30,448 nucleotides of DNA from a virus. The translations under genes and the position numbers were made by a program. Location of the stretch: positions 1 through 30,448 of the IMG/VR virus record IMGVR_UViG_3300034375_008720; one strand, written 5' to 3'. How positions within the stretch are numbered: position 1 is the first letter of the stretch; each line of letters opens with the position of its first letter. The notes below the pieces were generated by a model. The model searched no databases. It was not told the DNA's origin and saw only the letters and a program-made list of their open reading frames with translations. Positions 6,564 to 12,821 of this stretch are shown here, piece by piece.

Positions 6564-6997
6564 TAGGCACCTCGCAGTGCGACTGCGAGAAACTGCAACA
6601 AGGGCACTGCGCGCACATCGCACCCAGCCTCTGCAGCAATCGCCTGCTCTCGCTCCTCTGACCAGTCAGCCAGCGCCAGCAGATCACAGAGCCGGATCAC
6701 TGCGCGCCACTCCCGCCGATCCTCGCGATAGAGCAGGATCGGGATCCCATCCAGCCCAGCGTCATGGCAGGCCTGGCGCATCGCTGCCCGCTTATCCACT
6801 GCCTTCTGCCGCTTGACCTCGATGTGTACTCGATCCCAGTCTGGGGCATCCACTGGCACCACATCAGGTGCCTCTGTGCCTCCGCCCCTGGTCTGCACCA
6901 GGCTACGCTGCCACTCCAGCCCTGTGCAGGCTGACAGCAGATCGCAGGCCTCGCGCTCGCCTCGCGCTCCCTTGTCTCTCGATGCCCTACCGCCCAT
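6563..6997 (-). CDS. Holliday junction resolvase-like PD-(D/E)XK nuclease (144 aa)
   Basis: Such nucleases resolve branched DNA made during recombination. The motif set is clear: an N-terminal helix KGARGEREACDLL with Glu14, then RSLVQTRGGGTEAPDV with Asp45, then VHIEVKRQK with Glu60 and Lys62. This is the Hjc/VRR-type arrangement (E, D, E-x-K). The C-terminal part covers residues about 66-144 and contains ILLYREDR. I chose the ATG at 6997 (MGGRAS), with AAGGGTGG upstream; it overlaps the end of the ERF gene by 11 bases. Coupling with ERF fits a strand-annealing recombination pathway followed by resolution. Confidence 0.82.
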   Translation of the reverse strand: MGGRASRDKGARGEREACDLLSACTGLEWQRSLVQTRGGGTEAPDVVPVDAPDWDRVHIEVKRQKAVDKRAAMRQACHDAGLDGIPILLYREDRREWRAVIRLCDLLALADWSEEREQAIAAEAGCDVRAVPLLQFLAVALRGA

Positions 6998-7754
6998 CAC
7001 TGCCACCCTTGCCACGCAGGATCAGCGCCTGGATCTCGCTGTCTGTAGCCCTGCGCAGCCGCTCGAGCTTGCCCACTGCCGCCGTCTCTGGAATGTCAGA
7101 CAGCGAGGAAAAACCAAACGCGGCACGCTGCACCCTGTGCCGCTCGTCATCAGTCAGCCGGAATGGCTGCCGCCCCAGCTTTGCGTGCCAGAGCCTGCGC
7201 AGCTGATCTCTGGCGCTGGCCACCTCTACCTGACTGGCAGGCCACTGATCAGGGTCGACTGCAGGTGCTGCTGGTGCCGCCTGCCTCTGCCTCGCCTGCT
7301 GGGCTGCTGCCCCATCGTCATCAGTGGCGCTGATCCCCAGCAGTGCCAGCAGCCCATACCTGCGAGCATAGGTATACGCGCTGCCCTGGCCATGTGGGCC
7401 ACCCTGACGATCGCTCGGCATCGCAGTATAGGCCTCGATCCACTGGCCACTGACGTGCAGCAGCCTGGTAGCACACATCACCCCATCGTAGCCCAGCGCA
7501 TAGGTCTGCTGGTCTTTCAGCAGGTGCAGCACCTGCCCCTGCAGGCAGGCGAGCTGGCAGGTGATCAGCACAGGCCTGACCACTGCCAGCACAGAGGGCA
7601 GGTCAGCGTAGCTGTACTTGTGCGCTTTTTCGCCCTTATACACATCGCTGATCTGGGTGGTGGCCTTGACCAGCGCAGGGCTGATCTGGTCAGTGTCCAT
7701 CGAGGTGCGGATCGTGATCAGCCCCTCTGCTGTGATCTTGACTGTGGGGCTCAT
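6987..7754 (-). CDS. erf: ERF-family single-strand annealing protein (255 aa)
   Basis: ERF proteins anneal single strands and serve phage recombination and genome circularisation. The family signature is visible at residues 122-147: GQGSAYTYARRYGLLALLGI, followed by the acidic TDDDG. Earlier, KYSYADLPSVLAVVRPVL (46-63) is the typical ERF N-terminal strand-helix. A Gln/Ala/Pro linker (149-165) separates the core from a C-terminal helical domain. The ATG start overlaps the stop of the 33-residue membrane peptide as ATGA. The downstream nuclease gene starts inside its end. Together with SSB and the Hjc-like nuclease it forms a full annealing recombination set. Confidence 0.9.
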   Translation of the reverse strand: MSPTVKITAEGLITIRTSMDTDQISPALVKATTQISDVYKGEKAHKYSYADLPSVLAVVRPVLITCQLACLQGQVLHLLKDQQTYALGYDGVMCATRLLHVSGQWIEAYTAMPSDRQGGPHGQGSAYTYARRYGLLALLGISATDDDGAAAQQARQRQAAPAAPAVDPDQWPASQVEVASARDQLRRLWHAKLGRQPFRLTDDERHRVQRAAFGFSSLSDIPETAAVGKLERLRRATDSEIQALILRGKGGSDGR

Positions 7755-7852
7755 GCGAGCACCCCGTAGGCGAGGAACAGCAGCACCAGCAGGCCCAGGG
7801 CTGCCACAGCCTCACCCACCAGATCGGTCAGACTCTCTGTCTCATGCTTCAT
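7751..7852 (-). CDS. 33-residue single-span membrane peptide
   Basis: A short open frame with a strong AAAGGGAG ribosome binding site five bases before its ATG. It has an acidic N-terminus (MKHETESLTDLVGE) and one hydrophobic segment (AALGLLVLLFLAYGV) ending at the stop. The stop overlaps the ERF start as ATGA. It would be the first product of the leftward early operon. I recognise no family. Possible roles are a host-directed membrane toxin, an exclusion peptide, or a leader that sets ERF translation. The signals are good, but the frame is short. Confidence 0.6.
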   Translation of the reverse strand: MKHETESLTDLVGEAVAALGLLVLLFLAYGVLA

Positions 7853-7945
7853 CGGATCTCCCTTTAGGGGTTGCGCCCCTGCCCCATGTCTACTAGTCTG
7901 GATCGTGTCGCGTCAAGTAGACACAACAAAAAAGAGGGAGACAGA
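7853..7945. promoter_or_regulatory. Divergent promoter/operator region between early leftward and rightward genes
   Basis: The 93 bases between two divergent starts hold a perfect 8-base inverted repeat. TGTCTACT lies at 7887-7894 and AGTAGACA at 7916-7923, with 21 bases between. On the minus strand a TTGACG (7911-7916) could be the -35 of the leftward promoter, with TAGACA (7887-7892) 18 bases on. On the plus strand TTGCGC (7871-7876) and TAGTCT (7894-7899) are spaced by 17. These pairs are weak to moderate. The half-sites recur at 8573-8580 and 10832-10839. A dimeric repressor or activator, perhaps the HTH protein encoded next door, could bind here. Confidence 0.55.
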
Positions 7946-8338
7946 ATGCAAAAACGCCCATCCATTGCGGACTGTGCGCTAGCCCATCGTAAAGCACTGG
8001 GCCTGACAGTCGAGAACCAGGCCCAGCAGCTCGAGCTGGCGCGCAGCACGATCCACAGCTGGACACAGAGGCAGCCTGCCTGGTGGCACATCGCTGGCGA
8101 GCTATCGCCCCTGGCTGTGCTGGCCCAGCTGGCTGACCGGATCGCAGTCCGCAGCAGCGCAGAGATCAAGCTGTCTGCAGAGCTGACCTACCCTCCGATC
8201 CTCGATGACGCGGGCAGCAGCGATCTGGTGTGGCAGGTTGACGCGGATCTCGAGGCAGGGGCTGTCAGTGCGTATGGGCGCAGCCCTGACTCTGCGGCAC
8301 TCGCCATCCTGCAGCGCCTTGATCAGCTTGATGGCTGA
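7946..8338 (+). CDS. Helix-turn-helix regulator (130 aa)
   Basis: Residues about 8-40 fit a Cro/CI- or MerR-like helix-turn-helix: ALAHRKALGLTVENQAQQ, then LELARSTIHSWTQRQPAW, where the second helix follows an ARSTIHSW turn. The remaining residues form an acidic C-terminal part without a family I recognise. I chose the ATG at 7946, with AGAGGGAG seven bases upstream; the longer frame to 7871 would run through the operator region. It is the first gene of the rightward operon, directly beside the inverted GTAGACA repeat, so autoregulation and control of the early leftward promoter are likely. The partner gene starts inside its last codons. Confidence 0.6.
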   Translation: MQKRPSIADCALAHRKALGLTVENQAQQLELARSTIHSWTQRQPAWWHIAGELSPLAVLAQLADRIAVRSSAEIKLSAELTYPPILDDAGSSDLVWQVDADLEAGAVSAYGRSPDSAALAILQRLDQLDG

Positions 8339-8522
8339 CTACATCACAGCAGCCCTGATCGCGCTGTCTGTCAGGCGAGGGCATGCCGTAGACCCAGCCC
8401 TACAGCAGCTCGAGGCCATGCGCGAGAGGCTGCAGCAGCTCGAGCGACTGCACCAGCTCGTGCAGGCTAGTGGCCCGCTGACCTGTGAGCAGGTGCTGCG
8501 GATCTGGCGCAAGGATCTGTAG
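8331..8522 (+). CDS. Small helical protein coupled to the HTH regulator (63 aa)
   Basis: The ATG lies eight bases before the end of the HTH gene, with no strong ribosome binding site of its own, so translation probably depends on coupling. The protein has an N-terminal helix MADYITAALIALSVRRG and a Gln/Leu/Glu-rich coiled-coil-like middle (LQQLEAMRERLQQLERL, about 25-41). The C-terminus is VLRIWRKDL. It could be a dimerising partner or antagonist of the regulator. No family is recognised. Confidence 0.55.
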   Translation: MADYITAALIALSVRRGHAVDPALQQLEAMRERLQQLERLHQLVQASGPLTCEQVLRIWRKDL

Positions 8523-8595
8523 AGTCTACCTATCTGCACTTTTTTTGTTGCCAGCTGTGGAGCCGCTACATATGTAGACATTGTAGGGAGTCACA
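8523..8595. promoter_or_regulatory. Intergenic promoter/operator before the ligase-like gene
   Basis: It holds a T-tract (8540-8546), TTGCCA at 8548-8553 as a possible -35, and TATGTA at 8571-8576, 17 bases later, as a weak -10. A perfect 12-base palindrome, CTACATATGTAG, spans 8566-8577 and runs into TGTAGACA at 8573-8580, a variant of the divergent-region motif. Another related TCTAC lies at 8525-8529. The T-tract follows no clear hairpin, so I do not call a terminator. Confidence 0.45.
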
Positions 8596-9759
8596 ATGGT
8601 GCAGATCAAGATCAGCGAGCAGGCGCACATTCCGCCTGCCACCAGTCTGGAGCTAGCGCGCTGCTGCAGGCCTCGCCTGCGCCGCTGTCCTGACTGGCAG
8701 CACTTGCCAGAGCAGGTGCAGGTGCAGCGCAAATATGACGGGATCGCCGCTGTGGTGATCTGTGGCAAGGTCTGGTCACAGACCAGCCAGATCCATGCGC
8801 CAGCCATCGAGGAAGCATTTACCGGCTGTGGCGATGCTGTGATCGAGGTGGTGTCGACGCTAGACGGTCGATCGACTGTGGCAGACACACTGCACCTGCG
8901 AGCGCACCAGCCAGAGCTGCTGTGCGCTCGTGTGATCAAGGGTCACTGCCCTGATCACCCACAGGTGCAGCGCGCCTGGCAGCAGACTGTGCAGCGCGAG
9001 GATCTGCCTGGGCTGTGGCAGCAGGTGCTGGCAGACGGATGGGAGGGGATCGTCATCGATCAGCAGTGGAAGGCAAAAGCTGCCTACACTGCAGACCTGC
9101 TGGCTGTTGCGCGATGCCTTGACGAGCAGGGCAGCACTGTGGCAGTGCTGGTGGCTGTGGCTCACAGCTCTGGCCTGCTGACTGCTGGAGAGATCGCCTG
9201 CACCGATCAGCTGGATGCCATGCCCTCGATCGCAGGCCCAGCACTGCCTGCCAGCACTGGTGCACAGCTCGACTGGATCGAGCCCACACCCATCGAGGTG
9301 CAGATCCAGACCAGCACCACAGCACAGGGCTGGGATCTGTCGCGCACTCGCGCTGGCCTTGAGCTGGTCAGCGGCGCATCATCTCTGGCTGTCAGTGGTG
9401 AGCTGCTACGGCTACGGTCTGACAAGCGACCCACACCAGCGGACTGCGGACCACAGCAGCTGGGGCTGGTGCTGCCCCAGCGCGCTGCGCAGGCAGCTAG
9501 GCCTGGCCAGATCATCGAGCTGTGCACCTTCTACCGCGACTGTGGCGATGATGCCGCTGTGCGGAAGTGGGCGATCATTCATCACGATAGGCCAGGCTAT
9601 CACAGCTGGCTGGTGCACCATACGGACTACAGCCCTGCGCGCCAGCAGAGGCTGCGCCGCACTGTCAGAGTGGCTGGCAGCCTCGAACACGCACAGCAGA
9701 TCATGGATGCCTGGATCGCTGATACCTCCCTTTCACGCTGGAGCGAATATGCTGGTTAG
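8596..9759 (+). CDS. Divergent ATP-dependent DNA ligase-like nucleotidyltransferase (387 aa)
   Basis: DNA ligases seal nicks by adenylating a lysine. Motif I is KYDG at residues 46-49. Motif III is likely AVIEVVSTLDG (about 80-90). Motif IV is GWEGIVI (about 148-155), and motif V is WKAKAAYTAD (about 159-168). The order and spacing fit the nucleotidyltransferase domain. Two features are odd. The Arg normally two residues after KxDG is replaced by Ala. The C-terminal half (about 190-387) does not look like the usual OB domain. It could still be active, or it could modify another nucleic acid. The start has GGGAG before ATG 8596. The next gene begins inside its last codons. Confidence 0.62.
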   Translation: MVQIKISEQAHIPPATSLELARCCRPRLRRCPDWQHLPEQVQVQRKYDGIAAVVICGKVWSQTSQIHAPAIEEAFTGCGDAVIEVVSTLDGRSTVADTLHLRAHQPELLCARVIKGHCPDHPQVQRAWQQTVQREDLPGLWQQVLADGWEGIVIDQQWKAKAAYTADLLAVARCLDEQGSTVAVLVAVAHSSGLLTAGEIACTDQLDAMPSIAGPALPASTGAQLDWIEPTPIEVQIQTSTTAQGWDLSRTRAGLELVSGASSLAVSGELLRLRSDKRPTPADCGPQQLGLVLPQRAAQAARPGQIIELCTFYRDCGDDAAVRKWAIIHHDRPGYHSWLVHHTDYSPARQQRLRRTVRVAGSLEHAQQIMDAWIADTSLSRWSEYAG

Positions 9760-10198
9760 ACTGTCACACGCTGGCCACCAGCTCGAGCTGCAGACGCGCA
9801 GCGCAGTGCAGAGGCGAGCACCAGCACAGTGGGCAGCAGATGGGCAGCCCCTAGTGGCAGCTCGCCAGTGCCTCGACACTGGCACGATCTACCGCACTGG
9901 CGAGCTGGCGCGAGGCACCACAGGCACAGGGGAGAGCTCTCGCCTGCATTACCAGCTGGCAGAGCCATGCAGCCTAGACACGCTGCGCGCTGTGGCTGTG
10001 ACAGCGATCCACGATGTGCTGTCTGATGTGCCGCTGTGCCCCTCGCAGGCCTATGCCATTCCCTACCGCTATGGCAGGGCTGGCAGACTGCAGACAGCTT
10101 GGCTGGCCCATGATGGCGAGGGCTGGCGGCTACTGATCGGCAGACTGGTGCAGCCCAGCTACCACACACACGCAGTGCTTGATCTGGAGATCACATGA
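9749..10198 (+). CDS. Protein of unknown function (149 aa)
   Basis: The ATG at 9749 has GGAG five bases upstream and overlaps the end of the ligase-like gene by 11 bases. It ends in an ATGA overlap with the next gene, so the three form one translational chain. The protein is mixed alpha/beta, with strands such as GWRLLIGRLVQ near the C-terminus and a PYRYGRAGRLQTAWL segment. I recognise no motif or family. A partner of the ligase-like protein is a reasonable inference from the coupling. Confidence 0.55.
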   Translation: MLVRLSHAGHQLELQTRSAVQRRAPAQWAADGQPLVAARQCLDTGTIYRTGELARGTTGTGESSRLHYQLAEPCSLDTLRAVAVTAIHDVLSDVPLCPSQAYAIPYRYGRAGRLQTAWLAHDGEGWRLLIGRLVQPSYHTHAVLDLEIT

Positions 10199-10785
10199 AA
10201 ACCAAGGCATGCGGCGCAACCCTGTATGATTTGCAGGGGCTAGATGTGGCTGTCGCCCTGATCCCTCTGCACACAGAGCAGCGGACAGAGGCAGAGCCAC
10301 AGTGTGTAGCTGCCAGGCCTGCCCCATCAGGGCTAACTGGCTGGGATCTGCTAGGCGCGGATCCAGAGATCGATCTGCAGCAGGTAGGCAGGCAGGTGCC
10401 GCGCCTGCGCAGAGTCTATGTCTCGCAGGCCACAGGCCAGATCCCAGCCACTGCACCAGTGCGGATCGACACTGTGAGCACTCTGCAGCGCCAGCGCACC
10501 AGCCTGGCATCTGCTGGCATGGTGCCGATCGCGCGCCAGCCCCTGCAGGCTCTCGCGATGGGCAGTCAGAAGCTGTATGACGTAGTGCACAGGGATGGCG
10601 CAGGGTATGCGCTGCTGCACAGGCTAGCTGCAGAGCTGCAGCGCACTGGCCAGGCGCTCGAGCTGACCGGCCAGTCAGGCCTGCCCCTCGCGATCCGCAA
10701 AGGCGGCAGAGCCCAGCGTGTGCTGCTGTCTGGCTCTGTGGATGGGCCTGGCTACAGCCTGCGCCTGCACTGCTGCCAGCTGTGA
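10195..10785 (+). CDS. Protein of unknown function (196 aa)
   Basis: Its ATG overlaps the preceding stop (ATGA). The sequence is mixed, rich in Gln, Leu and Arg. A helical part (about residues 105-150) contains QKLYDVVHRDGAGYALLHRL, and the C-terminus is strand-rich (about 165-195), ending SLRLHCCQL. I recognise no domain. It is the last gene of the ligase-like transcription unit; 79 bases with a further promoter-like motif follow. Confidence 0.55.
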   Translation: MKTKACGATLYDLQGLDVAVALIPLHTEQRTEAEPQCVAARPAPSGLTGWDLLGADPEIDLQQVGRQVPRLRRVYVSQATGQIPATAPVRIDTVSTLQRQRTSLASAGMVPIARQPLQALAMGSQKLYDVVHRDGAGYALLHRLAAELQRTGQALELTGQSGLPLAIRKGGRAQRVLLSGSVDGPGYSLRLHCCQL

Positions 10786-10864
10786 CTATTTTTCTGGTGT
10801 TTTTCGTGGCACGTTGTAGGGTGTCTCATTAAGTAGACAACACACAACAAAGGGAGCCACCACC
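10786..10864. promoter_or_regulatory. Intergenic region with a third GTAGACA motif
   Basis: The region holds T-runs (10789-10804) and then TGTCTCAT at 10822-10829, followed by AGTAGACA at 10832-10839. These form a short imperfect dyad (TGTCT/AGACA). An AACACACAACAAAGGGAG leader leads to the next gene. Both half-sites match the divergent region 7887-7923. I see no convincing -35/-10 pair. A promoter is inferred from the position after a gene block and before small genes. Confidence 0.45.
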
Positions 10865-11077
10865 ATGCACACCATCACTGACCGTCACAGCGGAGATCGC
10901 TACATCGTGCTTTCGCTCGTCTTTTCCGGCGACTTTGCGATCTATCGCCTGCTTAACCTCAACCGTAACGAGATTGAGGAGATCGCCTACACTGCGCGCA
11001 ATGCATTCAAGAGCCTTGATGCTGACTTTGCTGGTGTGGCCGATCTTGACTTCAGCTCCATCTGCCAGGCAGCCTAG
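10865..11077 (+). CDS. Small protein of unknown function (70 aa)
   Basis: A good AAAGGGAG ribosome binding site precedes the ATG. The protein has a strand-like N-terminus (RYIVLSLVFSGDF) and a helix with alternating charges (NRNEIEEIAYTARNAF). The composition is less CAG-rich than the neighbours. I recognise no family. It leads a cluster of three small genes; such early-type small genes in phages often target host proteins, but this is inference. Confidence 0.6.
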   Translation: MHTITDRHSGDRYIVLSLVFSGDFAIYRLLNLNRNEIEEIAYTARNAFKSLDADFAGVADLDFSSICQAA

Positions 11078-11085
11078 CCACCACA

Positions 11086-11115
11086 CACAGGGGCGCACAG
11101 CGCCCCAAAAGGGAG
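11086..11115. repeat. Intercistronic hairpin plus ribosome binding site module, copy 1
   Basis: Thirty bases identical to 11281-11310. A seven-base stem, GGGGCGC (11090-11096) with GCGCCCC (11100-11106), closes on an ACA loop and is followed directly by AAAAGGGAG, the ribosome binding site of the 51-aa gene. It could set mRNA stability or translation. It could also be a weak terminator on the opposite strand, where TTTT precedes the stem rather than follows it. Confidence 0.85.
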
Positions 11116-11120
11116 TCACC

Positions 11121-11276
11121 ATGAGCAGCTACTATCGGATCGGTCGCATCGTATACCGCCAGGCCTCGCGCCCTGTGCGCGTAGTCACTGCCTCTACTGC
11201 GGTAAAGGCTGCCCTGATTGTGCGCGCCCTCAACAGCGGGCAGGACTACCGCCAGCACCTCGAGACTCACAGCTAG
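11121..11276 (+). CDS. Small basic protein of unknown function (51 aa)
   Basis: ATG at 11121 has AAAAGGGAG and a five-base spacer. The protein is basic (Arg at regular intervals, for example YYRIGRIVYRQASRPVRVV), with a following helix (STAVKAALIVRALNSG). Basic 50-residue proteins of this sort often bind nucleic acid; no family is recognised. It stands between the two copies of the 30-base hairpin leader. Confidence 0.6.
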   Translation: MSSYYRIGRIVYRQASRPVRVVTASTAVKAALIVRALNSGQDYRQHLETHS

Positions 11277-11280
11277 CCAT

Positions 11281-11310
11281 CACAGGGGCGCACAGCGCCC
11301 CAAAAGGGAG
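11281..11310. repeat. Intercistronic hairpin plus ribosome binding site module, copy 2
   Basis: An exact copy of 11086-11115, before the 89-aa gene. The stem is GGGGCGC 11285-11291 with GCGCCCC 11295-11301. After the shared 30 bases the two copies differ by one base (T or A) and then share CACCATGA. Confidence 0.85.
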
Positions 11311-11315
11311 ACACC

Positions 11316-11585
11316 ATGACAGACCGACACTACATCATCCAGTGCGCCAGCGCGCAGATGCCCTCTACCTGCTGGGGCAGGTATCGCCGGATCGCAGTGC
11401 TCGAAGTGGAGCCAGGGATCGAGCGCGTGAGCATGATCAGCGAGAGGGCTAGGGGCTGCATCCGGGTAGTGCGCACTTGGGAGCGGCTCCACTGCGGCAA
11501 GACAGAGCGCGATGCCTACAGCCGCGCCTGGCGCGAGGCAGAGGAGCTGATCGAGCAGCTAAAGGCAGGTGCAGCGACTAGCTAG
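11316..11585 (+). CDS. Small protein of unknown function (89 aa)
   Basis: ATG at 11316 follows the second hairpin/ribosome-binding-site copy. The N-terminus is strand-rich (HYIIQCASAQMP) and the C-terminus is a charged helix (SRAWREAEELIEQLKAG). It contains three Cys residues without clear metal spacing. No family is recognised. It is the last rightward gene before the convergent hairpin. Confidence 0.6.
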   Translation: MTDRHYIIQCASAQMPSTCWGRYRRIAVLEVEPGIERVSMISERARGCIRVVRTWERLHCGKTERDAYSRAWREAEELIEQLKAGAATS

Positions 11586-11607
11586 CGCGCACTGCGCCAC
11601 AGGGACA

Positions 11608-11641
11608 CAGAGCCAGTCTGCTATTGCGCAGGCTGGCTCTG
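11608..11641. terminator. Hairpin between convergent operons (likely bidirectional transcription stop)
   Basis: A 13-base stem, CAGAGCCAGTCTG (11608-11620) with CAGGCTGGCTCTG (11629-11641), has one G-T-type mismatch and an eight-base loop. It lies between the end of the rightward genes (11585) and the end of the leftward late genes; the stop codon of the latter (11621-11623) is inside the loop. There is no clear T-tract on either side, so it may need Rho or simply block convergent polymerases. Confidence 0.6.
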
Positions 11642-12076
11642 CTGCTGTTGAGGCTGGGCCAGCATGGCAGCGATAGCACCGCCACCACCGCCACCCACAG
11701 TCAGCCCACCCCCAAATAGGACAGCAGCGATCAGGCCTAGCCCTCGCCAGTCCATATGGCTGACCGGCGTCACAGGCGCTGCTGGCTGTGCCACCCTCTG
11801 CTGCACTGCCTCTGTGGTCGCCTCGATGCGTGACAGCCTGCCCTCGAGGCTGGGCCACCTTTCACGCCACCACCCATCTAGATCCTGCCGCCAGTCGCGC
11901 AGCGTGACGGTCAGCGTCTCGAGATCGCGAGAAACTGCCTGCAGGCTGGTGCGCAGCTCTGTGGCCTCCCTGCCAGTGCTGCTGCGCAGCTGCTCGATCG
12001 ACTGCTCACAGGCACGCACCCGATCGTCCAGATCGCGCACCCTCCGCTCTAGCCGCTCGAGCGCATCAGCACTCAC
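11621..12076 (-). CDS. Coiled-coil protein with C-terminal membrane segment; candidate holin/lysis accessory (151 aa)
   Basis: Residues 1-95 form a long heptad-rich coiled coil (ADALERLERRVRDLDDRVR at the start). A hydrophobic Gly-rich stretch, LGLIAAVLFGGGLTVGGGGG, follows near residues 114-133, then a Gln-rich tail. A coiled coil followed by one membrane span resembles XhlA-type lysis accessory proteins. It lies directly after the CHAP-type lysin gene. I chose the GTG at 12076 because it overlaps the lysin stop (GTGA); the frame continues to a GTG at 12088. A structural role is the alternative. Confidence 0.5.
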   Translation of the reverse strand: MSADALERLERRVRDLDDRVRACEQSIEQLRSSTGREATELRTSLQAVSRDLETLTVTLRDWRQDLDGWWRERWPSLEGRLSRIEATTEAVQQRVAQPAAPVTPVSHMDWRGLGLIAAVLFGGGLTVGGGGGGAIAAMLAQPQQQQSQPAQ

Positions 12077-12645
12077 AGCACTGCCCACCAGGCGATGTAG
12101 CAGATCGGGGTATCGGCACCCATGCGCCTGCTGGCCACCTCACTGCCCAAGTTGCCTTCGATCGTCTGGATCTGCGCCTCGTCAGGGTGGACCGACAGCA
12201 CCAGCCCTGTGTGCTGGTAGACCTGTCGATCGCCTCGCTTGTGGCCAATGATCCACACTGCGCCTGGCTCTGGCTCTGACAGCTGTGTCTCTGGGTGCTC
12301 CTCTGACCACTGCCAGAGCTGCTTACAGCCTACAAACCACTGCCCCCATGGGTGGCCCTCGATCGATGGTGCGAAAGGCTTTACGCGCCTGCGATCCCAG
12401 TCAGCCAGGCCCAGCCCTCGCCTGACCCAATGCGACACTGCTGCAGCGCACCAGTCAGGCTGGATCAGATCAGACCACCAGTAATCCGCGATCCCTCTGA
12501 CCAGATGATCGATCTGTGGCCCACTGTTGCTGCGGGGTGGCTGCTCTTGCGCTCCCAAGTCAGACAGCGCAGCGCACAGCACAGAGTGGCGCGCAGGTGC
12601 GTGTGGCAGCCCCTCGAGGCTGGCCCATAGCTGCTGCTGGTTCAC
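12073..12645 (-). CDS. CHAP/NlpC-P60-like endolysin candidate (190 aa)
   Basis: CHAP-type peptidases/amidases cleave peptidoglycan at the end of infection. The substrate-side motif EQPPRSNSGPQIDHLV (34-49) is followed by DWCAAAVSHW with Cys66 as the likely nucleophile. Then come PGAVWIIG (127-134), YQHTGLVLSV with His145, and TIEGN (161-165) with Glu163 or Asn165 as the third residue. This matches the phage CHAP family pattern (SN.G....WCA...V, HtG.V, T.EGN). The start overlaps the upstream gene's end (ATGA). Its neighbours are a single-span membrane protein and a coiled-coil membrane protein, a usual lysis cassette. A virion-bound cell wall hydrolase is the alternative. Confidence 0.75.
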   Translation of the reverse strand: MNQQQLWASLEGLPHAPARHSVLCAALSDLGAQEQPPRSNSGPQIDHLVRGIADYWWSDLIQPDWCAAAVSHWVRRGLGLADWDRRRVKPFAPSIEGHPWGQWFVGCKQLWQWSEEHPETQLSEPEPGAVWIIGHKRGDRQVYQHTGLVLSVHPDEAQIQTIEGNLGSEVASRRMGADTPICYIAWWAVL

Positions 12646-12821
12646 TCTGGCCCCTCTGGCAGTGCTGGTGGCTGTGGTGCGGGCTCTGGCTCTGGCTCTG
12701 GGCAGTCCTCTGGCACCAGCTCTGACACCAGCACCAGATCTCCGATCGTCAGGCTGCCGCCTGCCACTGCCATGCCCAGCAGAAACCCCACCACAGCCCA
12801 GATCCGGCGATCACTAGCCAT
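12642..12821 (-). CDS. Single-span membrane protein, candidate holin (59 aa)
   Basis: The N-terminal hydrophobic segment (IWAVVGFLLGMAVAGGSLTIG, with residues 7-26 as the core) follows MASDRR. The C-terminal 25 residues are Pro/Glu-rich (PEPEPEPAPQP) with no further span. Small membrane proteins of this size just before a lysin gene are often holins. I chose the ATG at 12821, with GGGAG upstream, rather than the frame to 12860, because the preceding gene ends at 12814-12816. Confidence 0.5.
   Translation of the reverse strand: MASDRRIWAVVGFLLGMAVAGGSLTIGDLVLVSELVPEDCPEPEPEPAPQPPALPEGPE

Noticed and set aside
10807-10820. TGGCAC, resembling the -24 element of a sigma-54 promoter
   Set aside because: The -12 element (TTGC) is missing at the proper spacing; only AGGG is present there.
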